The notes: generated by a model not told the origin, from the sequence alone. A stretch of DNA of 39,987 nucleotides from Labrys sp. WJW (GCF_001676615.1 NZ_LYXZ01000023.1:1-39987), one strand, 5' to 3'; shown: positions 1 through 8,448, numbered from the stretch's first letter. A program made the numbers and translations.

Positions 1-1
1 G

Positions 2-364
2 GGGGGCCGCTTCATCTCCGCCAGCCGCACCCCCGCCGTAGCGGAGTGGCGGGAATGGACGCCGGAACAATCGGGCCGGCGGATCGAGCATCCGCATTTC
101 GGGGCCGTGGAGGCCTGGAACGATGTTTCGCACGATCCCGCCACGGATGTCGTGACCTATGGCACCCATTATCGCATTCTTGGCGACGGGCGGGTGCTCT
201 CGTCCCATTCGCGCATCGCCTTTGCCCCGCGGTCCGAACTGGAACAGGCGCTGGACGAAGCGGGTCTCGAGGTGGAAGCCTGGTATGGCGATTGGGAGCG
301 GCGGCCCTCAACGCCGACATCGCCGGATTTCATTCCCTTCGGGCGGCTGCGCAGGAGCTCGTGA
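2..364 (+). CDS. SAM-dependent methyltransferase, C-terminal part (5' end outside window)
   Basis: The frame is open from the first bases of the window and ends in TGA at 362-364, so only the last ~120 residues are present. The piece contains stretches such as [24 protein letters not shown] and [17 protein letters not shown], and ends with a run typical of the tail of class I SAM-dependent methyltransferases (a substrate-side strand followed by a helix and a GDWERRP-like turn). The SAM-binding Rossmann motifs would lie upstream and cannot be seen, so the substrate cannot be inferred. It stops 4 bases before the cobQ start, so the two are probably co-transcribed. The family call rests on general resemblance and is moderately sure. 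Confidence 0.6.
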   Translation, partial: GGRFISASRTPAVAEWREWTPEQSGRRIEHPHFGAVEAWNDVSHDPATDVVTYGTHYRILGDGRVLSSHSRIAFAPRSELEQALDEAGLEVEAWYGDWERRPSTPTSPDFIPFGRLRRSS

Positions 365-368
365 GCCG

Positions 369-1832
369 ATGACCGCCAAAATCCTCATGATCCAGGGCAC
401 CGGTTCGGATGTCGGCAAGTCGCTGCTGGTGGCGGGGCTGTGCCGCCATTTCGCCGACCGGGGCCTGAGGGTACGCCCCTTCAAGCCGCAGAACATGTCG
501 AACAATGCCGCCGTCACCGAAGATGGCGGCGAGATCGGCCGGGCGCAGGCGCTGCAGGCGCGGGCGGCGCGGGTGGCGCTCAGCGTGCACATGAACCCGG
601 TGCTGCTGAAGCCGCAATCGGAGATCGGGGCCCAGATCATCGTGCAGGGCCGTATGCGCGGCTCGGCCCGCGCACGCGACTACCAGGCGCTCAAGCCCGC
701 GCTGATGGCCGATGTGCTCGACAGTTTCGAACGCCTCAGGGCCGAAGCCGATCTCGTGCTGGTCGAGGGGGCGGGCTCGGCCTCGGAGGTCAATCTGCGC
801 GCCGGCGACATCGCCAATATGGGCTTTGCCCGTGCCGTGAACGCCCCCGTGCTGCTGGCCGGCGATATCGACCGCGGCGGCGTGATCGCGCAGATCCTCG
901 GCACCAAGGCAGCCATCGACCCCGAGGATGCCGCCCTGATCCGGGGCTTCATCGTCAACAAGATGCGCGGCGATGCCAGCCTGTTCGCCGACGGCATGGC
1001 CTTCATCGCTGGGCGCTCGGGCTGGCCGGCCCTCGGCTTGGTGCCGCATTTTCCGCAGGCCGGCCGGCTGCCGGCGGAGGACGCGCTGGCGCTCGGCTCC
1101 TATGGTTCGCGTCGCGCCGGTGCCAGGCTCACCATCGCGGTGCCGATGATGCCGCGCATCTCCAATTTCGACGATCTCGATCCGCTCGCCCAGGAAACCG
1201 AGGTCGATCTCGTCATGGTGAAGCCCGGCCAGCCCCTGCCAGTGGCCGATCTCGTCATCCTGCCCGGCTCGAAGGCGACCATTGCCGACCTCGCCTTCCT
1301 GCGCGCCGAGGGCTGGGACATCGACATCGCGGCCCATGTCCGGCGCGGCGGCCATGTCCTCGGCCTGTGCGGCGGCTACCAGATGCTGGGCACTGTCATC
1401 GCCGATCCCGACGGCATCGAAGGGTCGCCGGGCGAGGTGGAGGGCCTCGGCCTCCTCGATGCCGCCACCCGCCTCGGCGGCGACAAGCGGCTGGTGGCTG
1501 TCCGCGGGCAGAGCTGCGCAGACGGGGTGCCTTTCTCCGGCTATGAGATGCATGTCGGTGTCACCGAAGGGCCGGCGCTCGCCCGCCCGCTGCTACGCCT
1601 CGGCGACGGCAGCCTCGACGGAGCCGGCTCGGCGGATGGCCGCATAGCCGGCTGCTATGTGCATGGCCTGTTCGCCGACGACCGCCAGCGCGCCGCCTGG
1701 GTCTCCCGCCTCGGCGGGCAGGGCAGCAGCCTGGCCTATGAAGCCGTGGTGGAGGAGACGCTGGACGCTTTCGCCGCCCATCTCGCCAGCCATCTCGACA
1801 TGACGGCGATCGGGCGGATCATCGGGCTGTAG
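369..1832 (+). CDS. cobQ: Cobyric acid synthase (glutamine-hydrolysing)
   Basis: CobQ amidates four carboxyl side chains of adenosyl-cobyrinic acid a,c-diamide, using glutamine and ATP, in the cytoplasm. The 487-residue protein has the normal family length. It opens with a P-loop-like GTGSDVGKS (residues 10-18) of the dethiobiotin-synthetase-like ATPase domain. The characteristic [12 protein letters not shown] and AQALQARAA follow. The C-terminal class I glutamine amidotransferase domain carries [10 protein letters not shown] with the nucleophile Cys334, and a later CYVHGLF holds the catalytic His. I chose ATG 369 over earlier in-frame starts because it gives the canonical N terminus and lies just after the methyltransferase stop. 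cbiB lies convergently downstream, so two successive cobalamin steps are side by side. Confidence 0.96.
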   Translation: MTAKILMIQGTGSDVGKSLLVAGLCRHFADRGLRVRPFKPQNMSNNAAVTEDGGEIGRAQALQARAARVALSVHMNPVLLKPQSEIGAQIIVQGRMRGSARARDYQALKPALMADVLDSFERLRAEADLVLVEGAGSASEVNLRAGDIANMGFARAVNAPVLLAGDIDRGGVIAQILGTKAAIDPEDAALIRGFIVNKMRGDASLFADGMAFIAGRSGWPALGLVPHFPQAGRLPAEDALALGSYGSRRAGARLTIAVPMMPRISNFDDLDPLAQETEVDLVMVKPGQPLPVADLVILPGSKATIADLAFLRAEGWDIDIAAHVRRGGHVLGLCGGYQMLGTVIADPDGIEGSPGEVEGLGLLDAATRLGGDKRLVAVRGQSCADGVPFSGYEMHVGVTEGPALARPLLRLGDGSLDGAGSADGRIAGCYVHGLFADDRQRAAWVSRLGGQGSSLAYEAVVEETLDAFAAHLASHLDMTAIGRIIGL

Positions 1833-1864
1833 GACGAAGGAGCTTCCGTCGGCCCGGAATTCCC

Positions 1865-2848
1865 TCACTGATACTGCTTGTAGATCAGGTAGAAGGTCAG
1901 CAGCCCGATCACGGTCGACAGGATAACGCAGGCCATGTGGTAGAGGTCGAGGGCGCGGCGGATGTCGGCTGCGCCGGCATCGGCCCGGCCATTGCCCATA
2001 TAGGCGTCCTCGACCAGGGTCTCGCCATAGATGCGCGGGCCCGCGAGGCGCAGGTCGAGCGCGCCGGCCATGGCTGCCTCTGGCCAGCCGGCATTGGGGG
2101 AACGATGCTTGCCGGCGTCTCGCCTGACGGCTGCGATGGCGGCCCGCCCCCGGCGGTGGCTGATGAAGGCGGCGGCGCTGATGATCAGGGCCGTCAGGCG
2201 GGCGGGGATGAGGTTCAGCCAGTCGTCGAGCCGGGCGGCGGCCCAGCCGAAGGCCTGGTGGCGCGGGGTGCGGTGGCCGATCATCGAATCGGCGGTGTTG
2301 ATGATCTTGTAGACGGCGATGCCGGGCAGGCCGAACAGGGCATACCAGAACACCGGCGCCACCACGCCGTCGGAGAAATTCTCGGCCAGGCTCTCGATGG
2401 CGGCGCGGCAGACGCCCGGCTCGTCCAGCGTCTCCGGATTGCGCCCGACGATCATCGAGACGGCCTTGCGGCCGCCGGCCAGGCCGCCGACCTCCAGCCC
2501 ATGCGCGACGTCCTCGACATGGTCGCCCAGGCTCTTGGAGGCGATCAGCGAGGAGGCAATCAGGCCGAGCGGAATGAAGCCATAGGTGAGGGAAAGGCAG
2601 AGCCGCTCGATGATAGTGCCGCCGAGTCCGGCAACGACAACGAGGATGACGGTGGTGACGATGCCCGCGCCCCGGCGGGTGGAAAAGGCATCCTCGGCGA
2701 AATTGAGCCGCCGGTCGAGCCAGCCGATGAGGGCGCCCATCCAGGTGACGGGATGGCCGATCCGCGCATAGAGCCAACGCGGATAGCCGAAGACCATTTC
2801 GAAGGCCCAGGCGATCGCCAGACTGAGAATCCGAGAGAAAACATCCAT
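1865..2848 (-). CDS. cbiB: Adenosylcobinamide-phosphate synthase, membrane protein
   Basis: CbiB (CobD in the aerobic pathway) joins the aminopropanol or its phosphate to adenosylcobyric acid at the cytoplasmic membrane. The protein has several hydrophobic helices, the family signatures FGYPRWLYARIGHPVTWMG near the N terminus, ESLAENFSDGVVAPVFWY, and INTADSMIGHR in the middle. With ATG 2848 it is 327 residues, close to the usual ~320. A GTG at 2876-2878 would add ten residues. Neither start has a clear ribosome binding site, so the start is uncertain. It is convergent with cobQ, 32 bases between the stops. I looked for a cobalamin riboswitch upstream (2849-3115) and saw no convincing one. Confidence 0.95.
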   Translation of the reverse strand: MDVFSRILSLAIAWAFEMVFGYPRWLYARIGHPVTWMGALIGWLDRRLNFAEDAFSTRRGAGIVTTVILVVVAGLGGTIIERLCLSLTYGFIPLGLIASSLIASKSLGDHVEDVAHGLEVGGLAGGRKAVSMIVGRNPETLDEPGVCRAAIESLAENFSDGVVAPVFWYALFGLPGIAVYKIINTADSMIGHRTPRHQAFGWAAARLDDWLNLIPARLTALIISAAAFISHRRGRAAIAAVRRDAGKHRSPNAGWPEAAMAGALDLRLAGPRIYGETLVEDAYMGNGRADAGAADIRRALDLYHMACVILSTVIGLLTFYLIYKQYQ

Positions 2849-3083
2849 CGATACGGCAAAACCAAACTTGATCGTCACCCAGCCCGTTCCGGGCCACCAT
2901 GCCTCGCCAAGGCTTTAGAATTCGGTTAAGGATTTCCAAATTCCGCTCGGTTTCCACCCTTCCTGGGACTGAAGCCAGTCCCCTGGAACCGCGGACGGGG
3001 ACAGCCGCGATCCCGGGAAGGGCGCTGCACCATCGAGGCTCGGCCATCTTCAGCCGGCGGACCTGGATATATCCCAAGTCCGC

Positions 3084-3112
3084 TTGACAGGAGGGAGGCA
3101 CGAACACTAAAT
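3084..3112 (+). promoter_or_regulatory. Likely original promoter of the tRNA-Ala gene, left copy
   Basis: TTGACA at 3084-3089 is followed, 17 bases later, by CTAAAT (3107-3112), a plausible -10. It sits about 20 bases before the truncated tRNA-Ala start at 3133. An equivalent TTGACA lies at the same distance before the intact tRNA at the other end of the islet. It now probably drives transcription of the half tRNA and into the islet. Confidence 0.5.
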
Positions 3113-3115
3113 GGC

Positions 3116-3175
3116 GACGCTTCCGGGCAGCCGGGGCTGTAGCTCAGTTGGGAGAGCGCTGCAATCGCACTGCAG
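3116..3175 (+). repeat. Left 60-bp direct repeat of the islet (attL-like)
   Basis: These 60 bases are identical to 10269-10328 by direct comparison. They hold 17 bases upstream of the tRNA plus the tRNA-Ala 5' half up to the 3' end of the anticodon stem; identity stops sharply on both sides (C/A before, G/A after). Direct repeats covering part of a tRNA gene on both sides of a low-GC segment, with an integrase remnant beside one of them, are the normal mark of site-specific integration. Confidence 0.88.
3133..3175 (+). pseudogene. Truncated tRNA-Ala(CGC), 5' half only
   Basis: The acceptor 5' strand, D arm and whole anticodon arm (anticodon CGC at the positions matching 10319-10321) are present, then the sequence departs from the tRNA. 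There is no variable loop, T arm or 3' acceptor strand, so it cannot make a working tRNA. It is the half left on the host side by integration of the islet. Confidence 0.85.
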
Positions 3176-3293
3176 GTTTCTTGCCGAAGTTTAATGTGAG
3201 CTAAGCCTTTGTAATACAAGGCTGAACCTTCATAACCACCCTCAGAAAAATATCGATCTTGCTGCACTCGCGCTGCGATGGGATCGAAAAATC

Positions 3294-3520
3294 ATGGCTA
3301 CAGTGCTGAAGAGGGGCGACAAATGGCAAGCGCAAGTAAGGCGTTTGGGCTTCCCGTCACTGAGTAAGAGCTTCACCTCAAGAGGCCGATGCTTCTGCAT
3401 AGGCTGGGGATCAAAAGCGGGCGATTGAGAAGGGGAAATTGCAGGGAATAAATGCCTTTCAGGCTACCCAGACCTCCCAAGAATGCCACGATTGCTGATC
3501 TGCTGGACAGATATGACACC
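3294..3520 (+). pseudogene. Decayed tyrosine recombinase (integrase), N-terminal remnant
   Basis: From ATG 3294 the frame reads MATVLKRGDKWQAQVRR, then SKSFTSR, the typical arm-type DNA-binding start of phage/island integrases, and stops at 3426-3428. Shifting frame after 3400 restores the family pattern: ADASA, a TAG where a Trp codon is usual, then AIEKGKLQG. A further shift gives ATIADLLDRYDT, the start of the core-binding domain, ending in TGA. The catalytic domain (R..HxxR..Y) is absent; that space is taken by a gene on the other strand. So it is a frameshifted, truncated remnant of the enzyme that presumably integrated the islet at the adjacent repeat. The sequence pattern is seen directly; the family assignment is by recognition. 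Confidence 0.8.
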
Positions 3521-3583
3521 TGAGCTACCAGTGACAAGCGAAGGGCTGCAGGCCATTCATTCTCAGAGGGCAAGGCGAGCATT

Positions 3584-4075
3584 TTATTCAGGACACCCAT
3601 TGGACAAACGAACTCCCTGAAATCGGACAGCATTCTGGCCTGGGATTGGAAGAGTCTGGGTGACTTCCAGAAGCTTGGCATCACGAAGACTGAACAGGAA
3701 GCTGACACCGAGTTGCTCTGGCAGTCCCTCAGGAGACAACGTGTCGCGAAACTGCACCGAGAGGTAATGCGGCAGTGTCTCCTCTTCATGATACCAGGAG
3801 CCACTGAGGAAAAGCTGTTGAAGGGAGCTTTTCGGAACCAATTTCAGGAGGCATGGCTTAACACTGGTCTCCTGGCCGGAGGATAGAAAGTCCAGTCGCT
3901 CCAAGACCCCGACATCGCCTTCAGAGAAAGCAACATGAAGGCGTGTCGTTTGGTAGGTCGGCGGAAGCTCAGGTATGACACCATCTGAACGGACGGAAAG
4001 TATGCGATCCGTGTGAGCGAAAGCCGCAGTGGAGAGCAGCACTACCAAGGTAGCAAGAAGTGTGATGCGTTTCAT
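3584..4075 (-). CDS. Putative secreted protein of unknown function
   Basis: From ATG 4075 the protein has 163 residues and begins MKRITLLATLVVLLSTAAFA, a clear Sec signal peptide with AxA-type cleavage before HTDR. A longer in-frame start at 4231 would bury this signal peptide, so I prefer 4075. The mature part is about 140 residues of mixed strand/helix character with two cysteines (PCLLK and NGCPE), which could form a disulfide in the periplasm. I recognise no family. It is the first gene of the islet after the integrase remnant, and its 3' end lies just beyond where the integrase remnant can be followed. GC is lower than in the flanks. Confidence 0.7.
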   Translation of the reverse strand: MKRITLLATLVVLLSTAAFAHTDRILSVRSDGVIPELPPTYQTTRLHVAFSEGDVGVLERLDFLSSGQETSVKPCLLKLVPKSSLQQLFLSGSWYHEEETLPHYLSVQFRDTLSPEGLPEQLGVSFLFSLRDAKLLEVTQTLPIPGQNAVRFQGVRLSNGCPE

Positions 4076-4169
4076 CAGCTTAGTCCGCGACTCATAAATT
4101 CGGATTGCACTCGCTTCGGGTGGGAAATGGCCGTCTGCAACGTTACGTTCACAGCCTGGGAGATTAAGT

Positions 4170-4472
4170 ATGTCAAATTTACGCGAGTGGCTCATTTTGA
4201 CAACGCAGAAGACAACATACGAAAAGGCCATGTCTCACTTTCGACAGCATTATGATGACCAGAAGATGTTGACCGAATTGGTAGCGATAGCGCTTGAAGG
4301 CGAAGACAACGGGGACGCACCATGGGCAGCGACCAATGTGATTTCGGAGTTCCCGGTAGAACTTTTAATACCGCATGAAACTCAACTTCGTCGCATCGCT
4401 GCTGAACGTTGGATATATTTGAGCGGTCCAGCCAAGAAGGCACTCCAAAAAATTGCTGGGGCAGGGCTGTGA
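4170..4472 (+). CDS. Small hypothetical protein (100 aa)
   Basis: A 100-residue acidic, probably helical protein with no signal peptide or membrane segment. It has a coherent composition (MLTELVAIALEGEDNGDAPW, PVELLIPHETQLRRIAAERW) that looks like real coding sequence, and the opposite strand offers nothing better. I do not recognise a named family; the size and helical acidic character recall orphan immunity proteins, but that is only an impression. The next gene starts 65 bases downstream in the same direction, so the two may share a transcript. Confidence 0.6.
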   Translation: MSNLREWLILTTQKTTYEKAMSHFRQHYDDQKMLTELVAIALEGEDNGDAPWAATNVISEFPVELLIPHETQLRRIAAERWIYLSGPAKKALQKIAGAGL

Positions 4473-4536
4473 ACTCGTAACACCCGGGCAGACATCAACC
4501 GGTTGATACGGCAGCAGCGGCAGGTAGAGGAGTTCC

Positions 4537-5052
4537 ATGCTATCTCTTGATGATCCTCGTTGGAGCAAGTTGCGGCACGCCTACGGCGATGCTGCCGATG
4601 TGCCCGATCTGCTACGGACGCTCGCAGGATCTACCGGCCCGAAGGCAAACTGTGAGGACGAGCCATGGTTCAGTCTTTGGTCGAGCCTGTGCCATCAGGG
4701 CGACGTGTATACCGCATCCTACGCAGCCGTACCCCATATCGTGCGGATCGCAAGCCAAGCGAGAGGACCGGTGGATTTCGGGTTTTTCCAACTGCCGACG
4801 GCCATTGAGGTGGGTCGACAGACTGGACGTGGACCCGATATTCCCGAGGCTTACGCGGACGATTACCATCTCGCGATCACGCAACTGGTCGAGAACGTAA
4901 GCCTACACCGGAATGAGACTTGGGATCAGGCAATGCTCTTGTCGGCAGCAGCGGCGCAAGCTGTTGCCAAAGGACATGTCGACGTCGCAGAAGCTATGCT
5001 GAACTTGGATGCGGATTGGATCGCCAAGATCAATAATTGCGAATTTGATTAG
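4537..5052 (+). CDS. Hypothetical cytoplasmic helical protein (HEAT-like/immunity-like)
   Basis: 171 residues, no signal peptide. It starts MLSLDDPRWSKLRHAYGDAA, followed by a segment with EPWFSLWSSLCHQGDVYTAS and YAAVPHIVRIA. Proteins with this opening (xDPRWxxLxHAYG, then WxxLCHQGDVYTASYAAVPH) recur in many bacteria as single genes of unknown role and are predicted mostly helical. Similar small proteins are often found as orphan immunity genes beside polymorphic toxins, but no toxin is visible here. ATG 4537 is preceded by GAGG about 8 bases upstream. Same strand as the preceding small gene. Function unknown. Confidence 0.7.
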   Translation: MLSLDDPRWSKLRHAYGDAADVPDLLRTLAGSTGPKANCEDEPWFSLWSSLCHQGDVYTASYAAVPHIVRIASQARGPVDFGFFQLPTAIEVGRQTGRGPDIPEAYADDYHLAITQLVENVSLHRNETWDQAMLLSAAAAQAVAKGHVDVAEAMLNLDADWIAKINNCEFD

Positions 5053-5137
5053 GCTTTTCCCTTACGTAGGCATGTGTTGCAGTCTGCACATGAGCCGATA
5101 CGGCTTGACCCATTTCGAATGACACGTGATCGAGGTA

Positions 5138-5395
5138 CTATGTCGGTTGGTCAGGAGTTACAGTTAGTATCCATGGATTTGTTACCGAAGCTTCTCGGAT
5201 TGCTGTAGAGTCACTATCATAAATTCCAAAATCTAAGCCATTCGAATGCCAATACTCGGTATAATGCTGATACTCCGGTATGTCTTCGATAAAATAATTA
5301 TCGATAGTATACGTAAAAAATCCATCGTCACGACGGAATATCGTTATACGCCGCCGCTTATCTTGTCTGACGAAATAAGAAATGACTTTATGCAT
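5138..5395 (-). CDS. Small conserved hypothetical protein (85 aa), AT-rich
   Basis: The protein has a basic start (VRQDKRRRITIFRRDDGFFT) and an acidic aromatic middle (YFIEDIPEYQHYTEYW) ending in a short helix (AIREASVTNPWI). The pattern of a small beta-rich protein reading IFRRDDG, then SGIYDS-like and TALREA-like motifs, is one I have seen in uncharacterised proteobacterial proteins, but no function is known to me. Codon use is far more AT-rich than in the flanking genome and than most of the islet, which it shares only with the next gene (5445-5819), so this pair probably came from a different donor. Confidence 0.65.
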   Translation of the reverse strand: MHKVISYFVRQDKRRRITIFRRDDGFFTYTIDNYFIEDIPEYQHYTEYWHSNGLDFGIYDSDSTAIREASVTNPWILTVTPDQPT

Positions 5396-5444
5396 CTATT
5401 TTGATTTATGTTTTACATTTAGAAAGTTTTTTAATGACAAATCA

Positions 5445-5819
5445 TTATTTTAACATTGATAAGACCTGCATTTTAAAAGCCTCAGCATTCCAAGGAGAAA
5501 GGATCACAAACTTAAACCATCCCGATTTCACTTTTATCACTACAATCTTAAACCGAAACCAGCATGGAACACGTAAAACATCAAATCTACAAAAGCTTTT
5601 TATTCCTAAGCTATTCAATGTATTTCTGTAGTTAAATATGCCAATCGCCTCAATATATTCTATATCTTTATAAGTAATACTTTTAAGAAGGAATTTCCGA
5701 AAAACATATACATCTAATGAATCTTTTGAGAATTCATATTTTACTATTGGAGAGAATCCAAAAATCACGAACATTAGCATTAATACAATGAGATATATTT
5801 TCTCGAAAAATTCTAACAT
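5445..5819 (-). CDS. Hypothetical membrane-anchored protein (124 aa), AT-rich
   Basis: An N-terminal hydrophobic segment (IYLIVLMLMFVIFGFSP, residues ~8-24) is followed by a strand-rich soluble part with a FRKFLLKSITYKDIEYIEAI stretch and a C-terminal helix (SPWNAEAFKMQVLSML). This order, one membrane helix followed by a small barrel ending in a helix, resembles bacterial PH-like membrane proteins, but no key motif proves it. Very AT-rich. It is transcribed toward 5138-5395 and may form an operon with it. No partner gene suggests a role. Confidence 0.6.
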   Translation of the reverse strand: MLEFFEKIYLIVLMLMFVIFGFSPIVKYEFSKDSLDVYVFRKFLLKSITYKDIEYIEAIGIFNYRNTLNSLGIKSFCRFDVLRVPCWFRFKIVVIKVKSGWFKFVILSPWNAEAFKMQVLSMLK

Positions 5820-5990
5820 TGAGCGAGCCTAACAACCTACCTACCGGGATGGACATGTAATCCCTGCCAATCAGCGGAGGGGGATTTGCATAGAAGAAGG
5901 GCCTCTCTCTGAATGATGCGGGCCGACTAGCGATTGCCCCAGCGGATCTGGCAGGGTCTCAGGTCAGACGCGATCGCGGATTGTGCATGG

Positions 5991-6563
5991 TCAGCGCCCC
6001 AACAGCCGACTTAGCAGGCCGCCTTTACGCTGAGGCGTTACAATCCAGAATCCTCCTACCTCGTCAGCGTCGAGATTGACATCGTGCCGAAATCCATGCT
6101 GCTCGGCCGCGACATTGAGCGGAATATCAAAAATGTGGTCGACGCAGTCGTCATCGTACCTCTGTGCATCAAAATGAAGTTCTCTAATGGTGCTGAAGCC
6201 ATTTGGAGGGGTGCCCTCAACCGTAAGATCGTAACGGTTTTCTCCATCACCGGCGTGGGTAATTCGCCAGACGGATTTTCCGCCACTCCAACATTCGGCG
6301 GAACTCCACATAACGGTTTCATTCACCTCGCAGAGGATCACATCGGCACCGGTCTTCGAGAGCGTCATTAAGGTCTGTTCTATGGCCCGTCCAAAATCTT
6401 CGTTCTCAGCCCAGAGAATGGACCATCCGTGATTCTTCAGTTCTGCTATCCACCACCCGCGATCGGGAGCTTGAGAGACATTCGGCCCTAAGCTAAGTCC
6501 GATTCTTTGTGCGAATTCACCTGCGGGAATTGGGCTTGCGAGATAGCAAATTCTGAGACCCAC
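5991..6563 (-). CDS. Conserved hypothetical protein (190 aa)
   Basis: I chose GTG 6563 because a strong ribosome binding site (GGAGGCGGAACA just before GTG) sits there; upstream in-frame codons would add a 25-residue tail of unlikely sequence. The protein starts VGLRICYLASPIPAG and contains PDRGWWIAELKNHGWSILWA, CEVNETVMWSSAECW and VWRITHAGDG, and ends with QRKGGLLSRLLGR. This looks like a conserved soluble protein of the kind found as single accessory genes, but I know no function. Two Trp-rich segments suggest a binding surface. It follows 6643-7035 in the same direction with 79 bases between. Confidence 0.7.
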   Translation of the reverse strand: MGLRICYLASPIPAGEFAQRIGLSLGPNVSQAPDRGWWIAELKNHGWSILWAENEDFGRAIEQTLMTLSKTGADVILCEVNETVMWSSAECWSGGKSVWRITHAGDGENRYDLTVEGTPPNGFSTIRELHFDAQRYDDDCVDHIFDIPLNVAAEQHGFRHDVNLDADEVGGFWIVTPQRKGGLLSRLLGR

Positions 6564-6642
6564 TGTTCCGCCTCCCCCCCGGCGCGTGATGAAGATCCCA
6601 CAAGGTAACCCAAAATTCCTAAAAAACAGCAATCTCAATAGC

Positions 6643-7035
6643 TCACCGAGCTTTCACAGAGGCAGCGATTCTCGTTACGATGTTAAGTTTTTCCGCGCCG
6701 ACATTTCGTGTCCAGACATGAATCTTTCTTGGCCACACGTATTTCGTGGTAAGGACTGCTTGAAAGTCTTCTTTCTTTTTGTCGTCAATATAAGGAGCGT
6801 TGCCTACATATATGCTGACGTATGGCTTATTATCTAATTTCACGTCAAATATCTGGAAGTCGATAAAGCGGATCCTCCGCTCTTCCAATACAAATCCCAT
6901 GGGCAATGTCACGGTAAATGCATTTCTGCCGTTGGGAAGCGTATCAGAAAATTGTGTGCTCTGAGGAAAATTGGAAAAGCTCGCACACCAGAAGGCTCCG
7001 CCAATGAGAAGAACGAGATAAAACAGTCTAACCAC
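6643..7035 (-). CDS. Putative exported protein (130 aa)
   Basis: The first ~20 residues (MVRLFYLVLLIGGAFWCASF) form a signal peptide or membrane anchor; a Cys at residue 17 lacks a good lipobox. The rest is strand-rich (AFTVTLPMGFVLEERRIRF, KPYVSIYVGNAPYI) and ends in basic residues. No family recognised. It is the upstream member of a same-strand pair with 5991-6563 and lies only 21 bases after the end of 7057-7539, so the three minus-strand genes may form one transcript. Confidence 0.6.
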   Translation of the reverse strand: MVRLFYLVLLIGGAFWCASFSNFPQSTQFSDTLPNGRNAFTVTLPMGFVLEERRIRFIDFQIFDVKLDNKPYVSIYVGNAPYIDDKKKEDFQAVLTTKYVWPRKIHVWTRNVGAEKLNIVTRIAASVKAR

Positions 7036-7056
7036 GATGAATTCTCAGGGATTGTC

Positions 7057-7539
7057 TTAAGAGAGTTTGGGGCGCCAACCCAGTTGGTCGAAAAAAGCCT
7101 CCAACCGTCCTACAGCTCGGGCTGGGACCTCCGTCCGGTGCCACTGTTGAGTTTTGATGCCGGCGTCAAGATAACGAAACTCGATCATCCCCAATGCCGA
7201 TGGCGAGACGCGAAGATATGGACCCGAATATGGCTCGATATCTGTCTGCTGAACACATAGATCGAGCATAGATGTCCAGCCAAATAGGCCTCGTCGTAGA
7301 GCGCTTTGGCTGATGAATGTCGCGACTTCCTCAATTCCACCGAGCGCTGCTTTCAAATCGTCACTGTTTGATCGACGCCGCGCCGCACCGAAATAGCTGA
7401 CTATTTGCTCCCATTCCTGTCTCATTACGAGATCAGCCCTCTTTGCGTGTTCATCATGCACCATGGCGGAAACAGGGGCGACGCCCTGACACGAGAGAGG
7501 CCCCACTATGGCAGCACCATGTAAGCGGTCGAATTTCAT
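7057..7539 (-). CDS. Hypothetical protein (160 aa)
   Basis: A soluble, mainly helical protein with QEWEQIVSYFGAARRRS and EVATFISQSALRRGLFGW, then a strand-rich end with AVGRLEAFFDQLGW. ATG 7539 follows a G-rich stretch (GGGGG at -7) and gives 160 residues; in-frame ATGs at 7464 and 7425 would give shorter forms and the first ~25 residues are less protein-like, so the start is uncertain. No family recognised. First of three closely spaced minus-strand genes (with 6643-7035 and 5991-6563). Confidence 0.55.
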   Translation of the reverse strand: MKFDRLHGAAIVGPLSCQGVAPVSAMVHDEHAKRADLVMRQEWEQIVSYFGAARRRSNSDDLKAALGGIEEVATFISQSALRRGLFGWTSMLDLCVQQTDIEPYSGPYLRVSPSALGMIEFRYLDAGIKTQQWHRTEVPARAVGRLEAFFDQLGWRPKLS

Positions 7540-7616
7540 TGCCCCCAGCTTATCGCCAGAAAACTCCGCTGTCAGAGCAAAGGTAACACCTGACCTATGC
7601 AGCTCAGACCGGACGC

Positions 7617-7946
7617 TTACGGCTGACTATGACGTAACGCTGGTGCACCTGTCAGGCCTCTAATTTCGATAGCGTCATTCCAGCGCGATTCAAAATCGGC
7701 CTTCGTGATTGCCTCGGCCTGGAATTGCGGGTCCAGATTGATCTCGTGCAAAGGAGGAACCGAAACCTCACCGAGCCGCGTTCCTCCGAATTCTCCTGTG
7801 TTGGAAGCATAGCCGACTCGTCCGTCAGGCCAGATTTCGACCTTCCGAATCTCCTCCCGATCCGCGTTAAGCTCGCTCCAAAGTTCTGTTGGATCATCAG
7901 GAGATGAATGAAGCCAGCAGACACGAACGTAGGAATATTCCACCAT
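7617..7946 (-). CDS. DUF6881-like small protein
   Basis: 109 residues. It begins MVEYSYVRVCWLHSSPDDP, then TELWSELNADREEIRKVEIW, PDGRVGYAS, GTRLGEVSVPPLHEINLD and a final helix with DFESRWN. The run from a WxHxxPDxP opening through xELDxxRxExRKVExxxDGR to LGExxxPxxxEI is characteristic of the DUF6881 family as I remember it. These are single-domain proteins often encoded alone or in arrays of small genes; several are thought to be immunity proteins, but that role is unproven. No toxin gene is adjacent. Confidence 0.75.
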   Translation of the reverse strand: MVEYSYVRVCWLHSSPDDPTELWSELNADREEIRKVEIWPDGRVGYASNTGEFGGTRLGEVSVPPLHEINLDPQFQAEAITKADFESRWNDAIEIRGLTGAPALRHSQP

Positions 7947-8010
7947 ACTCAGGGACTAGCCTCATGCCTCATCGCCTACAATAACGGTATGGCTGCTTGT
8001 CATCTGCCGC

Positions 8011-8448
8011 TTAGTGATGTTCCGTTAGAACAAGTAGAGGGCGACCGTTCTGATTTGACAGAATTAATGTGCTTCCCCGCAGTGAAAAGCGATACCAGCC
8101 AATCATCGCTCGATCGATCATGGTACTTGTTTTCTTATTGGCATCCGAGCAATACCCCGCAAACACCGTGACGGATGTTTTTGTCGACAACGTTTGGCCA
8201 TTCAACTCGTAGGTGCCTGAGGCCACACCACAGCCATTGGAGACTTCGAGGCTGCCTGACATCAAAGAGAGAGAGGCTTTGATAGTATCTGGCGTTTTCA
8301 CGAGATTATGACCATCGAAATATTCAATAACATCCCAGGTGTGGCCTTCAAGTGTGTCTCCGGTCGCGTTTTCCAAGTGATCTTGCGCCAAGGCTGGAGC
8401 GATGCAAACGAGGACGCCAGATAGAAATGTATTGATGAAGCTGAACAC
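8011..8448 (-). CDS. META-domain exported protein
   Basis: A Sec signal peptide (residues 1-21, ending APALAQ) precedes a mature part with LEGHTWDVIEYFDG, SGSLEVSNGCGVASGTYEL and later a second Cys in GYCSDANKK. The order W-x-V/L near the start, then a G-x-GGCN/NGCG-like turn with an xYELxGxxL strand, is typical of the META (HslJ/DUF306) fold, seen in periplasmic and lipoproteins linked to heat or antibiotic stress. Two cysteines (NGCGV and GYCSD) may form a disulfide. The actual substrate or role is unknown. It is divergent from the gene at 8482, sharing a 33-base gap. Confidence 0.7.
   Translation of the reverse strand: MFSFINTFLSGVLVCIAPALAQDHLENATGDTLEGHTWDVIEYFDGHNLVKTPDTIKASLSLMSGSLEVSNGCGVASGTYELNGQTLSTKTSVTVFAGYCSDANKKTSTMIDRAMIGWYRFSLRGSTLILSNQNGRPLLVLTEHH

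Noticed and set aside
1593..3107. 504-codon minus-strand frame over cbiB
   Set aside because: It is an arginine/proline-rich shadow of cbiB in another frame, a usual artefact in GC-rich DNA.
2849..3115. Cobalamin riboswitch before cbiB
   Set aside because: The region has GC-rich stems and a CTGTCCCCG stretch on the minus strand, but no B12 box or ordered conserved core could be aligned.
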